From NCBI RefSeq assembly GCF_000003815.2, contig NC_049997.1, positions 4,615,893 through 4,679,892 on the forward strand: DNA of 64,000 nt, given 5' to 3'. Each line of letters starts with the position of its first letter. Positions within the stretch are counted from its first letter, which is position 1. The notes under the pieces are model-generated. The model saw only the letters and a list, made by a program, of their open reading frames with translations, had not been told where the DNA came from and searched no databases. The stretch comes from Branchiostoma floridae (lineage: Eukaryota; Chordata; Leptocardii; Amphioxiformes; Branchiostomatidae). The position numbers and the translations under genes are program-made. Positions 26,801 to 41,800 of the stretch are shown piece after piece.

Positions 26801-29800
26801 ATGGTCATGTGTATTTTGCAATCTTTTTTCTTTCAGTTATTCCGCAGTTTCCTGCAGAGAACGTGACATGCAGCTCGGAGACAACGAGTTCATTTTCACT
26901 GCATTGGTTGTATCCTTCCGGTTATCTCTCAGGATACCGTATTTGGTATCAGTGCGTATCGTATGACGTGGTACCAACAAACGTCACGTCATTGGAAGAA
27001 AAGAGCGGAAGTGTCAACGTCACCATTGACGGTTTGAAGAGCGGCTGCAGATACAACGTCACAGTTCGCAATGTCGTCTCAATATATGAAAGTGCTGACG
27101 TCTTCATCGAGTGCATAACTGGTAACATTATTATCCATGAAATGTCATGGAGGTTATATTTTCACTGGCGTCTGTGTGTCTGTCTGTTTGTTAACAGGAT
27201 AACTCAAGAACGGCTGAATGGATTAGTTTCATACTTCGTTTGTTGGTGGGGTGTGATGCAAGCGTAATTGATTAGATTTGGGGGGCCCCAAGAGGCTTCC
27301 CTTAAGCTTGGTGCTGCAGCGCAACTTCCGGTGCTCTGAACAAGCTATGGTTCAAAATTTTGAGTATTAGAGAGCTCTTATAATAATAATAAGTCACATA
27401 ACTTTGGGCCCCTAAGCGACTAGTTTAGGGATAGCAGGGGCATTTTTGTCAAAAACCTCTGAAGGGGATAACTCGACAGGGGAACATCGACTTTTTATGA
27501 TTTTCGGTACCTTAGACCAAGGAGGTTAGACAATGTTGTACAAGATACAATACTAATTATGCAAAATAGGATGACATTTGCATAATTAATGCTAATAATC
27601 TATAAAAGGAGTTTTCAATGTATGTCTTATCCCGGAGATGATATTGTCTTGACATTTTATGTTGATAGCGTTCAGCGTCATGCCAAAGTGGGGGTGAATT
27701 TCAACCTCCCAACATTAATTTTTGGAACTGCAGGGTCATTTTTGTCAAGACATTCCAAAGTGGATAACTGCAGAAAGGAATGACATATTGACATAGTTTT
27801 GGACATGAGGGTAGCTTAGGGAAAGATGTTTCTAATGATATACATGTTATGCAAATGAGGGCTTGATTTGCATAATCTATTTGGAAATTGCATAATTCCA
27901 CTGTTTTCAATATCTGGACTTCAATAAATGTTACACATGTAAATTATGACAGATGGAACATAGGCAGATACCAAATATGCTAATGAGGAACTGATTTGCA
28001 TAATATCTGCGATAATGGTAAATCCACTTAATGATTGATGATGGGAATTTCATACTTGTGACACGTGTATGTTAATCAATGATGAACATCACCATGAATA
28101 AATCATGTAAATGTGCAAGTCATTTGCAAAAAAATTTTAAAAGCTTTAAACATTTCATGAAGGCATGAGGTCGCCGAACTCTAGTTTAATATCTTAAACT
28201 GCGTTGATGATTTAGACTATGTAGAGGTAAATGAGTGTAGTGGTTTTAGAATCTAGATTAAATTATGTTGAAAGTATTTAGGGTTAACAGACTACTTTGT
28301 TGTAAAATAATGCAGTAAATGCAGTTAAAAGAGTTTCTGTATATGTTTCAGAAACGGACCCTCCACTGTCTCTCACGTGCTCAACAGCAACTTCTACTTC
28401 AATCACCATCAGCTGGATAAAGCCGAATGCGACCCTTAGCGGATACAGGGTAAACTACACTCTCGTTAGTGACAGTCCCTCCGAAATGATGACAACAGAA
28501 TTTGGTCCTGAACATGAGGAACACGTCCTCCAAGATGCCATAGCTGACCGGGAATACAGCGTGACTCTCGTGGCTGTTGGGATGTATCAGGACAGCGTGC
28601 CCGTTGGTGTCACCTGTCTTACACGTGAGCTTTATCACAGTATTTGTTTTCTCATTTTGTCAACAGACTGTGTTTTACATATATAGGCTTTAATTACCTT
28701 TGCTAAAAGGTTCCTAACGGCTTGCTATTGTACTACTGGGTTTCATATCTTAAGCCCTGCGCATGCTATGATCGTGACATCGGGGCAGAGATGCAAATAA
28801 ATACCTAATCAACATAATCAATGAGAGCATGCTGTAAAACCACAGGGGTAAATGAATGGAATATCTTATGTCAGTTGGAAGTTATGTCCAGGTGAACATT
28901 ATTGAACAATAGATAAACAAATCTAATTTGCATATCTTATCAGAAAATGCTTCGAAAAACTATATTCATGTTAATTAAAATCACAGAACCCACTAATCAT
29001 TAAAGATGTGGGACTTTTCATCAGCCACTGCCTACAGAGAAGAAGTCAAACCTTCCAGTAAAGAATGTAGAATCATGCATATAGATAGCTGTACAGAATA
29101 GACACTTGTTACTTTTTACTGTCTGTACCCTTGCAATTAGCCTACGGGCATGGATTTGCAAATAGATAAATTGATTTTAAAAAAATCGTTATCTGAGTTG
29201 AGGAGATGACCAACCACTATAATCAATAACTATAATCATAATTAATAATCCTAATTATTGACAGACACAATTGATAAACCAGTTGTTAAAGTAGAATCAT
29301 TTGGCGAATGTATGAGGTCGTGGAACTCTAGTTCTTAATGTTGTTCTCTATTTTTAGTGACGCCCCCACCCGAGGACTTTCAGGTGACATACGGCACAGA
29401 GACGTCCGTTACAGTTTCCTGGAAGCAGAGGGTCAACTCTCTCGCTCTGCACCACAGGGTGTGGATAAGGCGTAGTGATACAGCTGAGAGCCTGTTCACA
29501 CAGCTAGTGCCCACAGGTCAGACTGACCTGACGTTCATTGACCTCACCCCTGGCACAGAGTATGTGATATCAGCCACAAGCATCAACACGCAGAACGAAG
29601 GACCAGCAATGAACATTACTACTGGAACAAGTAAGAAAGTGCATTTTCATATAAGTAAATACATTAATGTAACTATGCCCAACACATAGTGGATTCTGAT
29701 ATACAGCTGCACCTAAAGGTCTTTGGACTGCATGGCATCTATATTTCTTGTTAGTTATTTACTTCGATAAATATTTATGCATGATTTTATTGCAACGTAT

Positions 29801-32800
29801 TTTTTTCCAGATCCGTACTCATGGATGATGCAAAACATAGCTTTTTACATTAATAGTGTAAAGTATGATTTATCTGTAACCAAAGAACACACTGTATCTT
29901 CAGAAATGGACAGTCCAACTGAATTAGATGTTGTACAAAAGACAACCAGCACCATAACAATCTCATGGACACCACCTCAAGCTGTCCTTATCGCTTACAA
30001 CATAACCTACACAGAAAATGGAAGGAGTGCGTACATGATGACGTCAGGAGATGTTGACAGTTGTGAACTGACAGGTCTGGTACCTGGTACTCTGTATGAC
30101 ATAGACTTGGTGGCCGTTAGCAAGGTGGGGAGGAACATCGCCGTCAGTACTAGTGCTGTCACAGGTTAGTATTATTTTAATATTTTAATATTTTAATATT
30201 TTAATATTTTAATATTTTAATATTTTAATATTTTAATATTTTAATATTTTAATATTTTAATATTTTAATATTTTAATATTTTAATATTTTAATATTTTAA
30301 TATTTTAATATTTTAATATTTTAATATTTTAATATTTTAATATTTTAATATTTTAATATTTTAATATTTTAATATTTTAATATTTTAATATTTTAATATT
30401 TTAATATTTTAATATTTTAATATTTTAATATTTTAATATTTTAATATTTTAATATTTTAATATTCACTACACTGATGAAGCTATGGAACGACATACATTT
30501 GGCATATCTTTCCTCGCACATTACCGTCGACTTTGCCTGCTTTTAGCCAATTGCAATATATCTGTTGATGATGGATATACACTAAAATATTATTCTATCT
30601 TAAGACACAGCTCCACCTTCGAGTCTGAGAGTCACCAACTCCTCCACGACATCGTTGTTCCTAGAATGGACGCCACCTGCGGCAAACATTCTGTACTACA
30701 GCCTGGACATTTCAGACGAGCATAGCGGAGAGGTAGCATTGCTAAGGTAAAAAAAAAAGTTAAATGGACATACAAATAGTTTGCCATGAAGACATTATTA
30801 CTATGGACAGTACATGTAAGTTTAATGTGCATAGGAATGCTCTTTTTGTCTTTTTGTGATCAAGTTTGTTAATTTTTTTTTTCATTTTTTTTTAAATTTG
30901 GTAAGAGTTAATTATATGTTCTTCTTATCAAGTGAAATATGATCTGCAGTTTTGTTATAAGTATACGTTATACGTTAGCAGCATATCCTTTAGTATGCAT
31001 TGTTAGCATTGTTCTTTTGGAATGTTTGCACGATGTTTATTGCCTTAAATTACAAAGAATAATCTCATATACATTTCAAAATAAACTTTTTCATGATTTG
31101 TACATCAAACAAATGTTTACAATAAATGTCCATCTTTTTGTCACCTGTTTTCAATACAGGCTTGATGGACACAAAACGTCCTATTACGTCACAGGTCTTG
31201 TACCAGAAACTACATACGTCATCAAGATGGGGGCGTTCAGTGAGCATGGTCGTAGTGCGGACATCACTATTTCAAATAGTACAGGTATGGTGTTTGTTTT
31301 GGTAATAGGTCACTGTACAAAATAATTTTCTGAGCCAGGTTGCACAGTGTGGAACCTGGGGCAAAAAATAGGTTGCACAACTGAATTTCAAGTTGCACCA
31401 CCTACAATTCACTACAATTCTGAAAAAAAAGAGGTACAATGCATACATGTTTGGCTGATATGAAACGGAGCTGCCTCAGTCCATTTATTTCTTCCAAGTA
31501 AATTGACAACAAAATTGAGTTCTGAGGCTCAAAATCTAAGTTGCACCCTGTGCAGCCTGAGTTTAGAAGTAAGTTGCACCAAGCAAAAAGTGGTTGCAAT
31601 GTGCAAGTGTGCAAGTGGGTATTTTGCACTCTGGAGGTGCAGAGATACTGTGTATCATGTGAAGCATCTCAAGAGAATACCATACCTTTATGATACCTTA
31701 TCTAACAGGAAATAACAAAATAGCCGTGAGTCTAGCCTTGTTGTGCTTTTAGTCGCTCTTGGTATCGGCCCCTTCACACGAGAATGAACCGGAATTCCGT
31801 CAGAATGAAAATTATTTCCTATTCTTAGGAATTCGTAGTGTATTTAGACACTGCAATCCAGATATTTGTGCCAGTTCTTTTGGTTGGAAAGTTTCTGACA
31901 TGCTAAAAACTTTCGAGGTGAAGAAATATAGAATGGCATCTAACATGTATTCCAACTGCAGTATGACCGCATTCTACGGCATTTCAACATTATTCGACAC
32001 ATTCTGATTTCATTCGATGGAAAACCGAAACGGCAAGCCACTTCAAATCCTGCCAGAATGTGGCCAAAAGAATATCTGGAACGCAGTGAGAATGTCTAGA
32101 ATGCACTACAACTACCCAGGAATAGACAAACAATACTTATTCTGACGGCATTCCGGCTCATTCCTTCTCATGTGACGGGGATAGAAGGTCCATTTGGAAT
32201 TTTCACCCGAATGTGGCACGAATTTTGCACATTATTACATTATCCTGCTAATTCGGTTTCCGTGTGAAGGCCTTGTAAGCCCAATTTCGCCCTTTTTGTG
32301 TGCCTTTTAAAGGGCCTTCACACAAGGCTGGACTCCAGGCTAAGAAAAAAATACAGATAAACAGATTTTTACAGCTGATACAGATAAACATATATATTTA
32401 TTACCGGCTGATACAGATAGACAGATATAAATTTCCTATCTGGTACAGATACACAGACTAATAAATCCATCTTTTGGATCTTGTATACGGTATTCCCTGT
32501 ACCCTTGTTGGCTACTTTCCTGCATTTTATGATGGTGTTTATTTTCATTTGACACTTTCTTAATTCTTGTACGATAAAATTACCTCCTTCAAAAACTATC
32601 ACGTGAATAATCTGTCATTGAAGGGTCTTTGCCGACAGTCAAAGCCAGCACTGTTACCACTTCACACACAACGACGGAGGCGTCCACAACGGATAGAAGA
32701 ACAACTACTTCAATAACTACTTCTACTTTATGGACAACAACAGAGTCGCCAACAACGAAGAAAAGTACTGACTTTATGACAACACAAATGAGACTTTACT

Positions 32801-35800
32801 AGTTCATGCATACCTTATAGCACTATTATTGCGGTCTTGTTTGTCACACGTATAGAACGTACCAGCAAAACCTTATAGGGGACGCTAGCATACCTTTAGT
32901 GCAAATTATATGTCGTCGGAATAACAAGTCTTCTTTTATTGAATTGTTTCTGCAACTTTCTAAGCACATTATTGACCAAAACGTATTGGTAATTATAAAA
33001 AAACGTCGACATTTGAATTCTTAATGGGTTATTTTTTTTTACCATTTTTAGCAACCGAAGAGATAGAAAGAGACATAAAACCAGCCATGCCTGATTATGA
33101 TGAAGATACAACAAGCAGCCAAAGTACTACAGCATACTATAGTAAGATTCCTTTAAATCCTTCTCTAGCTTAGGGTGTGCATGTACTCTTTAATGCATGC
33201 GAATCCCTAATTTTCTAAAGGTATGTGTGACAGCTGAAGCTTCTGACAAACATACCTCAGGTTCCGAACATTAGGTCCAATAATTCAATAATTTGCGATA
33301 CTGACTTAGAATAAAGAATTTTAGTAATGTATTACCAGCAATGGATAGATTAGTTTTTTTTTCTATATTAACCATCCATGGTACGTAACCATATATCTTA
33401 TATATACTGGAATGTTTTTTATCGTTTACAGTAATGTCGACAGGAAAATCAACAAAGCCCCCTCTTATTGTGGAAACATCAAGTGCAGGTAAAAGTTTAT
33501 AGATGGGTCGGTATTTTCTACAGTAGATTTTCATATTACAGGCAGTATACTGGTTCACAAAAGCATATTCTTAGTTTCCTCGTTGATTTATGCAAAGTTT
33601 GAAACTATAAAGATAATACCTGAATCTGCGTTTCAGACAACGAGAAATCTACAACAACTCCCAAACGGACTACGGAAGATCCAGGTGAAAAGGTGGGACG
33701 TCTTTCGAACATTGATGCCGATTATATTTTCATATTTCTACTTAAACATCTGCGTCTAATGAAATTTCAATGTCTAAAGAAACATGAAAAATCTCCCACT
33801 TTTGCATGTGTCAGCGAAAATGTGTAAAAGTACTTCATTACTGATACTTCATTTCCTAGAATCCTTCAAAGTACTTCATTACTGATGCTTCATTTCCTGG
33901 AGTACTTCAACGTACTTCATTACTGATGCTTCATTTCCTGGAATCTTTCAAGTACTACATTACTGATGCATCATTTCCTGGAATTCTTCAAGGTACTACA
34001 TTACTCAAGCTTCAATTCCTGCAATCATTCAAAGTACTTCATTACTGATGCTTCATTTCCTGGAATCCGTCAAAGTACTTCATTACTGATGCTTTATTTC
34101 CTGGAATCCGTCAAAGTACTTCATTACCTATACTTCAATTCCTGAAATCATTCAAATTACTTCATTACTGATGCTTCATTTCCTGGAATCCTTCGACGTA
34201 CTATATTAATCATGCTTTAATTCCTGAAATCCTTCAAAGTACTACATTACTAATACTTCATTTCCTGGAATCCTTCAAAGTACCTCATTACTTATACTTC
34301 AATTCCTGAAATCATTCAAATTACTTCATTACTGATGCTTCATTTCCTGGAATCCTTCAAAGTACTGCATTACTCAAGCTTCAATTCCTGCAATCATTCA
34401 AAGTACTTCATTACTGATACTTCATTTCCTGGAATCCGTCAAAGTACTTCATTACTGATGCTTTATTTCCTGGAATCCGTCAAAGTACTTCATTACTGAT
34501 GCCTCATTTCCTGGAATCCTTCATAGCTCCAGCAGCTCGCACAAGGCCTAGAAGAGAGTTTGCCGGAAGTACTGGAACCTGAGGACATTCTTGCCGTGTC
34601 GTCCAACATTCAAGATATAATCAAACTCGGTGATACCTCTGAATCTGAAATGCCCCCATCAGTGTTGGTGAGCTTAGTTCTACTTTGTCTGGAGTTCTGA
34701 GTTTGAGTTGATCCACATTTAGCCTCAGAGTGCTCTGTAATTGTATGCACGGTGGTTAAAAAAACTCACTGTTTCTAAAGCGGAATTTACCATTATCCAT
34801 TTAAAGTAGAATATTATTTATAACTGTTCATTGTCACTTTTATATCTCCTATGTTTATACCATGTACTTGCAATTAGCCCTCGGGCATGAACTTGCAAAT
34901 AAATTTCTATTATCTTCATACTAGAACGTTACAATACATTACCAACTTGAAGGCATAATATGCATTTACATCGTAACTTTTCTGGACAGCAAACTACTGC
35001 AGGGATCATAGAGAAGCTTGCTTCTGCCGCTAAAGGATCGCAAGACATATCTGTAGAGAATGTGGAGACCATAGCCAATGGTGAGAATGTTTTCATGAAA
35101 ATAGCTGTATACAAGTGCTAAACATCGACTAAAGCTCCAAAGTAACCAATACACACATGTATTGGGTTTACCATGGCATGATTGTTTTTAGGCAATTGCC
35201 AATTGTAAAAACGTACGGTGATGCTTTACTTTACTTTGGTTTCGGTTTTACTCTGCTCTGCTCTGCTCTACTCTTTTCTACTCTGCTCTGCTCTACTCTA
35301 CGCTAATCTATTCTTCTCTACTCTGCTCTACTCTACTGTATGCTGTCTGCTGTACTCTACTTTACTCTACTCTACTCTTCTCTGCTCTGTTCCACTGCTC
35401 TGCTCTACTATTCTCTACTCTTCTCTACTCTGCTCTGCTCTACTCTACTCTACTCTACTCTACTCTACTCTATCTACTCTTGTCTACTCTACTCTACTCT
35501 ACTCTTCTCTGCTCTGCTCTGCTCTGCTCTACTCTACTCTAATCTACTCTACTCTACTCTACTCTTCTCTACTCTGCTCTACTCTGCTCTGCTCTGCTCT
35601 ACTCTACTCTACTCTACTCTACTCTACTCTACTCTGCTCTGCTCTGCTCTACTCTACTCTACTCTACTCTACTCTACTCTACTCTACTCTACTCTACTCT
35701 ACTCTTCTCTACTCTACTCTATCTACTCTTGTCTACTCTACTCCTCTGTTTTACCTTACTCTATCTTGCATCACTCTAATTCCCTCTACTCTACTCAACT

Positions 35801-38800
35801 CTACTTTAATCTACATTACTCTACTCAACTTTATTGCACTCTACTCAACTTTATTCTGCAACACCTTATTCGACTAAACTATTCTATAATCTACTGCATG
35901 CACTCTACTCTACGCATCACTCCATCTTTACGGTATCCACTAAGCTTGTGAAAATTCCCCAATGAAAACTAATTGCAGTTATTTCCAGTAAATGAGTTCG
36001 CTTTGAAGCTGGTTGTTTTTTCTCTTTGTTATTTAGCCGTGTTGCAGGCGGCTTCAGCAGTTATCGACGTGTTACCTAACCAGGAAACACAGACTGAAAG
36101 TTCCTCAGACAATATGTTAGAAAGTGATCTTATCGACACAAGTGCCACTGATCTTTCCCCAAGGCAACAGCTTAAGGAGTTGAAAAGGGAGGAGAAGGAG
36201 AAGGAAGACATGGTAATGACAGATGTCAAATCGTGTAATAAACATGAATTCCGATATTGTATTAAGCCATTGCACCAAATTATGTTTCCCGAAGGGGAAC
36301 ATCTTGTTTACATGTCTTTAGTTATTACAATATGTTCGGTAATTCAAACAACATTTTATTCTAACGTTTTATCTACTTCTTTCGAAACAAGGAACGAAAA
36401 GCGTCCCAGTCTATCGTGGCATCTTTGGACCAGGTTGCAGAAACTCTTCTGGCGTTACAGCCTGAGGATGCCGAGTATCACTCAAGCTTTAAAACTGAAA
36501 GTATCGCTGTTGATGTGGGGAGACTTCCTTCTGACAAAGATGTCCATCTTCACTCAGGAGATATTTTGGCAAATATTCCTTCCACAAATCAGTCTAAAAC
36601 AAACTCTATGCTGGATGTCAAGGTAAGAAAGACTCATCCAAGTCACAGTCAGTGCTTTCTGCCATTCTTGTAGTATCTACCAGAGTACTAACTGTTTAAC
36701 AAATGATGTTTGACATTTTATATCATCAGAATGAACAAATTGTTTTGTGTTTTACAGATGTCAGTTTTTAAGAAGAACCCGTATTCCTGGAGTAAGTCGA
36801 CTGGAGGACAAAACATCTCGTCATCAGTGACACTTCTGTCCATAAACTCAAAGGAGTCTGGAAACAGCACAAAGCAAGAAGTAAAGCTGGATATGCCATT
36901 CATACCGTTTCAAGCGAGTGGTAAGCAAGACAGCAGGCCATCAGACGATACGACAGAAAGCCCTAGTACGGAGGAAGATCCTACCAACGGCACTACTATG
37001 GCGTACCACGCCTTCGATGTTACAGCCGACAACGTCATCCCTGTTGTTAGTATGAACTGGTGGGATATAGAAGCTACATTTCACGTCTACATCTCTTACG
37101 GATATCCCCCGACAGAAGAAAAGTATGGCCAGAAAATAGTTATTAAGGAAGACGGGTATGAGGCCTGGCTCAGGGGAACAAATTTCTCTACATCCTTCAT
37201 TCCCAACACGACTGACCATAGCGGAGTTCTGTTTGTAGGAGTACAGAAGTTAGGTGCGTTGTTTATCTTCACAAATCATACGTTATCTTTTTTGTCCGTT
37301 TTTTCCACAATCGTAGCCACGTGAAGCCACGATAAGACCCTGGTATATATGTATAATTTTCAGAGCCGGTGAACTCAGCCCACGGTCATCAACAACAGCC
37401 TACTGTGCAGGCACTGAGAAAGAGGGACTACATACTGTCAATGCTATCTGTAGGCTGTTCGTCTTGGAAGGACAGTAAGAAACAATGGAGCCTGGAGTAC
37501 TGTGGCGTAAGTCAATCTAATTAACTTTATAAATTGTTGTAAATGTTCTTATACTAAACTAGTCCCTCGACCTCTGACCTGGCTGACACGGAACAAAGTA
37601 GAAAGTTGACTTAGTTGGCCAGTTGTTGCCAGGCGTTCAAATGAAGACCATAAAACTGCCCTAAGATAAAGTATTTTTTTTAGTCTTAGTCGTCACTTTT
37701 TTGCCTGCTCCTTATCAGATACTTGATGTACTATCTGTTGTCACCAGAGGGGTTAGCATGCATGTTGCAATTGCTTTCATACGAAGTACATCATTGAAAT
37801 AATCTAGCATATACGTTCAAGAACACATTGGAACAAGTTCTGTGAATGGCATCCTAAAAAAAAGACTGTAGAAGAAATTTGGAATTCACTTCATTAGCTA
37901 ATCATGTCATAATGTTTTTTCATTAACTCTTAAGTAGTTCCAGAAAAAGCTACCATGACAAAAGGAGAGATTACTTGAGGACGCAGGTATATTGTTTATA
38001 TTGTTAGCATTAGAAACGTAACAGAGATTTCTACCGCAAGTTTTTTCATCGTTTAACTTTGCTACCACATCAGGCTGACATTGATATGGACAATGGAGCC
38101 ATCAGCTGCCGATGTCACATGACTGAGGGGAAGGTCTCTGTGGGGACCATGACTCTTCCTCTTCCCAACTCCATCAACTTCATCAACGCTTTCAGGAACT
38201 TCCGCAATCTGAGCGAAAACTCAGTAGTGTTCTCCATCGTGGTGTCCGAGTACATCCTGTACATCTTACTCATGGTTTTCCTGTGCGTGGACTTTCACAG
38301 ACTATGGGTAAGCGTAAAGTTGATTGATCCTTAAACTTCAGAAGTTTAATGGTAACCGTGCTTTTCCCGTTGAAACGTCATCTTTCTCAAAACACTAAAC
38401 CAAGTCGTTCAAGGAATCAAAAATGTGACGAACAAATACACCAGATTGCCGCGATTGAACTTCCAGTTCATTTAGGGTTCATTTTGTTGCATCTTTTGAT
38501 TAATGTTAGTTTTGTTTATATTTATGGCGTTAAATAAAAGCAACTTCATGTAGATGACTACGTTATGGGTTTTTCATCTATCCTTAGAGTGCTCGTCGAA
38601 TAATCCCCATCTCTGGAGAGTGTGGAGGAGCGAACAGCAATGGGAAGCCTCTGTCCAAAGTGAGTCTGGTTCCTCCAGACAGGATGCCTGCACCACACGT
38701 CTATCAGATCACGGTCACCACCGGGTCCATGTTCAGCGCAGGGACCACGTCACGTGTCGGCTTCCAACTGTACGGGTCAGAGGGCACATCTCCAGTCAAG

Positions 38801-41800
38801 ATGCTGAACCCGGAAGGAGAGGTCGGTGTTGGTGATATGTGTAATCAGTGTTCAGAATTTTCTTTAACCGGAATATCTATATACCCATAATACTGAATTC
38901 CTACTTCAAAGACATTTATTTTTTTTTGTTCATGTTTAATTTGTTTCCAAAATAATGACCACCAAGAAATCATTGATGGTCTATTGCTTATGTGCCATAT
39001 CTACTCAACAGTACACACTAGTCAAATAGTCTTTTTTATGGTTGGCATATAAAGGCCAACAACAAAATACGTTTTTAGAATGGAAATATAGTTATCATTA
39101 CTTGGATATATAGTTGTCATTAGGCAACACAACCTTTAAGTTGCTTTGGTCCTCGTGTATATTAGTTGTGACATTGTAAGAATACAAATACAACAAGAGG
39201 GGGGGGCAATAGGAAAGTTAACGAAAAATGCTTTTTTCAGAATTTAGCAAAACAAAAGTATGAGAAAGTACAAAACAAGAGTGTTATAAGATAATCATAT
39301 CCAGCAAAAACATATGAAATAATCATATGCACAGAAACATTATGAAATAATATCAACAATCAGACTTTGAAATATTCATATGAAAATGAACACAAATGAA
39401 CTGAACAGGAACGTATGAAATAATTATAACAGAAACATATGAAATTAAATCATATCAAAGGAAATCTATGAAATAAAAAAATGCCTTTTTTTGTCATTTA
39501 CTGTTGGTAATTGCAGGCATTGGTGCGAGGAAGTACTTTGCACTTTGTCATGCCCGTACGAGAGTCACTTGGAGAAGTGATGTTGTTGCACATCTGGCAC
39601 GATAACTCTGGGGAAGGCGACAATTCATCGTGGTTCCTCGGAAGTTTTGTCGTCAGAGATGTAGAGAAGGATGTGGTGTAAGACGCAAAGGACATTTGCA
39701 AACCGATCTCTTTGTCCAAATTAATTCTGCCAGTTGTTTCTTTCCTACTCTGCAGCACTATGATACTCAATTTCGTCTCGTCTCGGCATGTGTGGTTTGG
39801 GAGAATGCAAAATGCCTTGCAAGATGGTCTCAATTAGCTCATTCCAATTTGAACAGGAACGCGAGTGAACTTGACTAAATGTTCATGAATAAAGACAATT
39901 GGCATGTTCGCTTTTTCATCTACTTCTTTATTGATATGACCGAATGATTGATATGTCTCCATGTCATAGGGAAATCTAGCATGATCGAAAACAAAACAAA
40001 AAATACAATTGTACTTAACTAAATCAACCCCTTTGGTTACTTTTCAGGTGTTACTTGACTTGTAACGACTGGTTATCAACAGAAAAGGGGGATGGCGAGG
40101 TGCAGAAGGTTGTTCACGCTAGCACCGAGGAGGAGCTGACATCCTTTACCAATGTCTTCATTGAGGCAACCAGAGATGTGTTCTACGATAAACAGCTGTG
40201 GGCGTCTGCCCTTGTAGCAACTCCGGGTCAGTATGGTTTTTATGAAATGTAGATATATAGACATATTTTAATGAAATGATAAAAAGAAATCAGCTCTCGC
40301 GTGCACGATTGCTCAATACATTTTGTAGTAAAACAGTTGCACAATTAAAAAGGTGACAAATAGTTTTTTTTTTTTTTACATTTTGCTCGGAGTAGGATCC
40401 AGCTTCACCAAAGCCCAGCGTCTGTCCTGCTGCTTTACCCTCCTGAACACCATGATGCTGGCCAGTGCCATGTGGTACAGGCAAGAAAACACAACTGCTG
40501 ACACAAGGGTGTTCAACCTGGGTTTCGTCCGGTTCACCATACAGGTAATGTTCATCACTTAATCGTTCGTTACTGTGAACCATCGTCATCAAAGGTGATT
40601 ATGTCATCATAATTAAGTACCTTGTTGTAGATTTATCAAACGTTGTTGTAGATTAAATAAAATCAATTGATAAACAAAAGTATTAATTCACTATGTGTGT
40701 CTATCATTATCCAAATGTTTACCGGAGCTGTACCTTAGTCTCATGACTGCTCTGACCGTACTTCCCGTGANNNNNNNNNNNNNNNNNNNNNNNNNNNNNN
40801 NNNNNNNNNNNNNNNNNNNNNNNNNNNNNNNNNNNNNNNNNNNNNNNNNNNNNNNNNNNNNNNNNNNNNNCAAAATTGTAGTTTAGATGTGGGAATCTCT
40901 CGTGCATTATGTATGCCCTTGATGTCATTTTAATTACTAGGATGTTAAGTTTTACTCTATACAACTATTTTTTTTGATTTGGGTAATTAGTTGTTGCCAT
41001 ACTTTGATCCATGTACAATTGTCGTGCAATAAAGTTCTTTTCTTTTTAGGGATGTCTCATAAACGATTGTATGTGCCAGAATACTAGTATGTGATCTTAC
41101 CTAAAGAATATCCAGACTTGTCTAATGTACAACATTAGGTCATTAAATAAAAGCCTTGTGACTTGTTTAAGATTGACATTTATCTGTAGTACAGTAGAAG
41201 CCAGTTAATTGCACACCGGATAATCGCACACTTCTGTTAATTGCACGAAATCCCAAATCCCATGGTGGTGCGGTCCAGCTGTATAACTTCGCTTTGTTGC
41301 ACCATTCGGATAATTGCACGAAATATACTGGCAAATGGGGTGTGCAATTAAGCGGCTTCCACCGTATCATAAGTTTTCAATCATTTATGTTGAACCTCAG
41401 GATATTTTCGGAAATGTGTCTTCCGCGTGGCCAAGTACGTGGCGTGGTTGACCGTGTTCCTGGTGTCCACCAGCTCCGCGTTCTTCGTCATCCTGTACAG
41501 TATGGACTGGGGCAAGGAGAAGAGCGACTCCTGGATGAAGGCCTTTATAATGTCCTTCATGGGTTCCAGCTGTGTGGTGGACACTCTTCAGGTGACGTGA
41601 CTTATAGTTATATCTCACTGCACTAGGGGCACCGTTGTGGCACTGCGGGGTTTGTTCACTGCGGCACTAGTACTGTTGTGTTATTTTCGCCGATTTTTTT
41701 TATAATGCAACAAAATACAAAAAAAAACGTTAGAAAATTAGTTCTTTATCTCTAAAAGTCGTAGCGTATCCTTCGAACCCTGCAGTGCCGCACCGATTAC

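Noticed and set aside
30172-34526. CRISPR-like regular repeats
   Set aside because: The units are contiguous tandem repeats with no unique spacers, in a eukaryotic intron.
35218-35951. Long + strand open frames of about 200 codons
   Set aside because: They are translations of the (TACTC)n pentamer array (Leu/Tyr/Ser repeats). A five-base repeat stays open in several frames. No family similarity.
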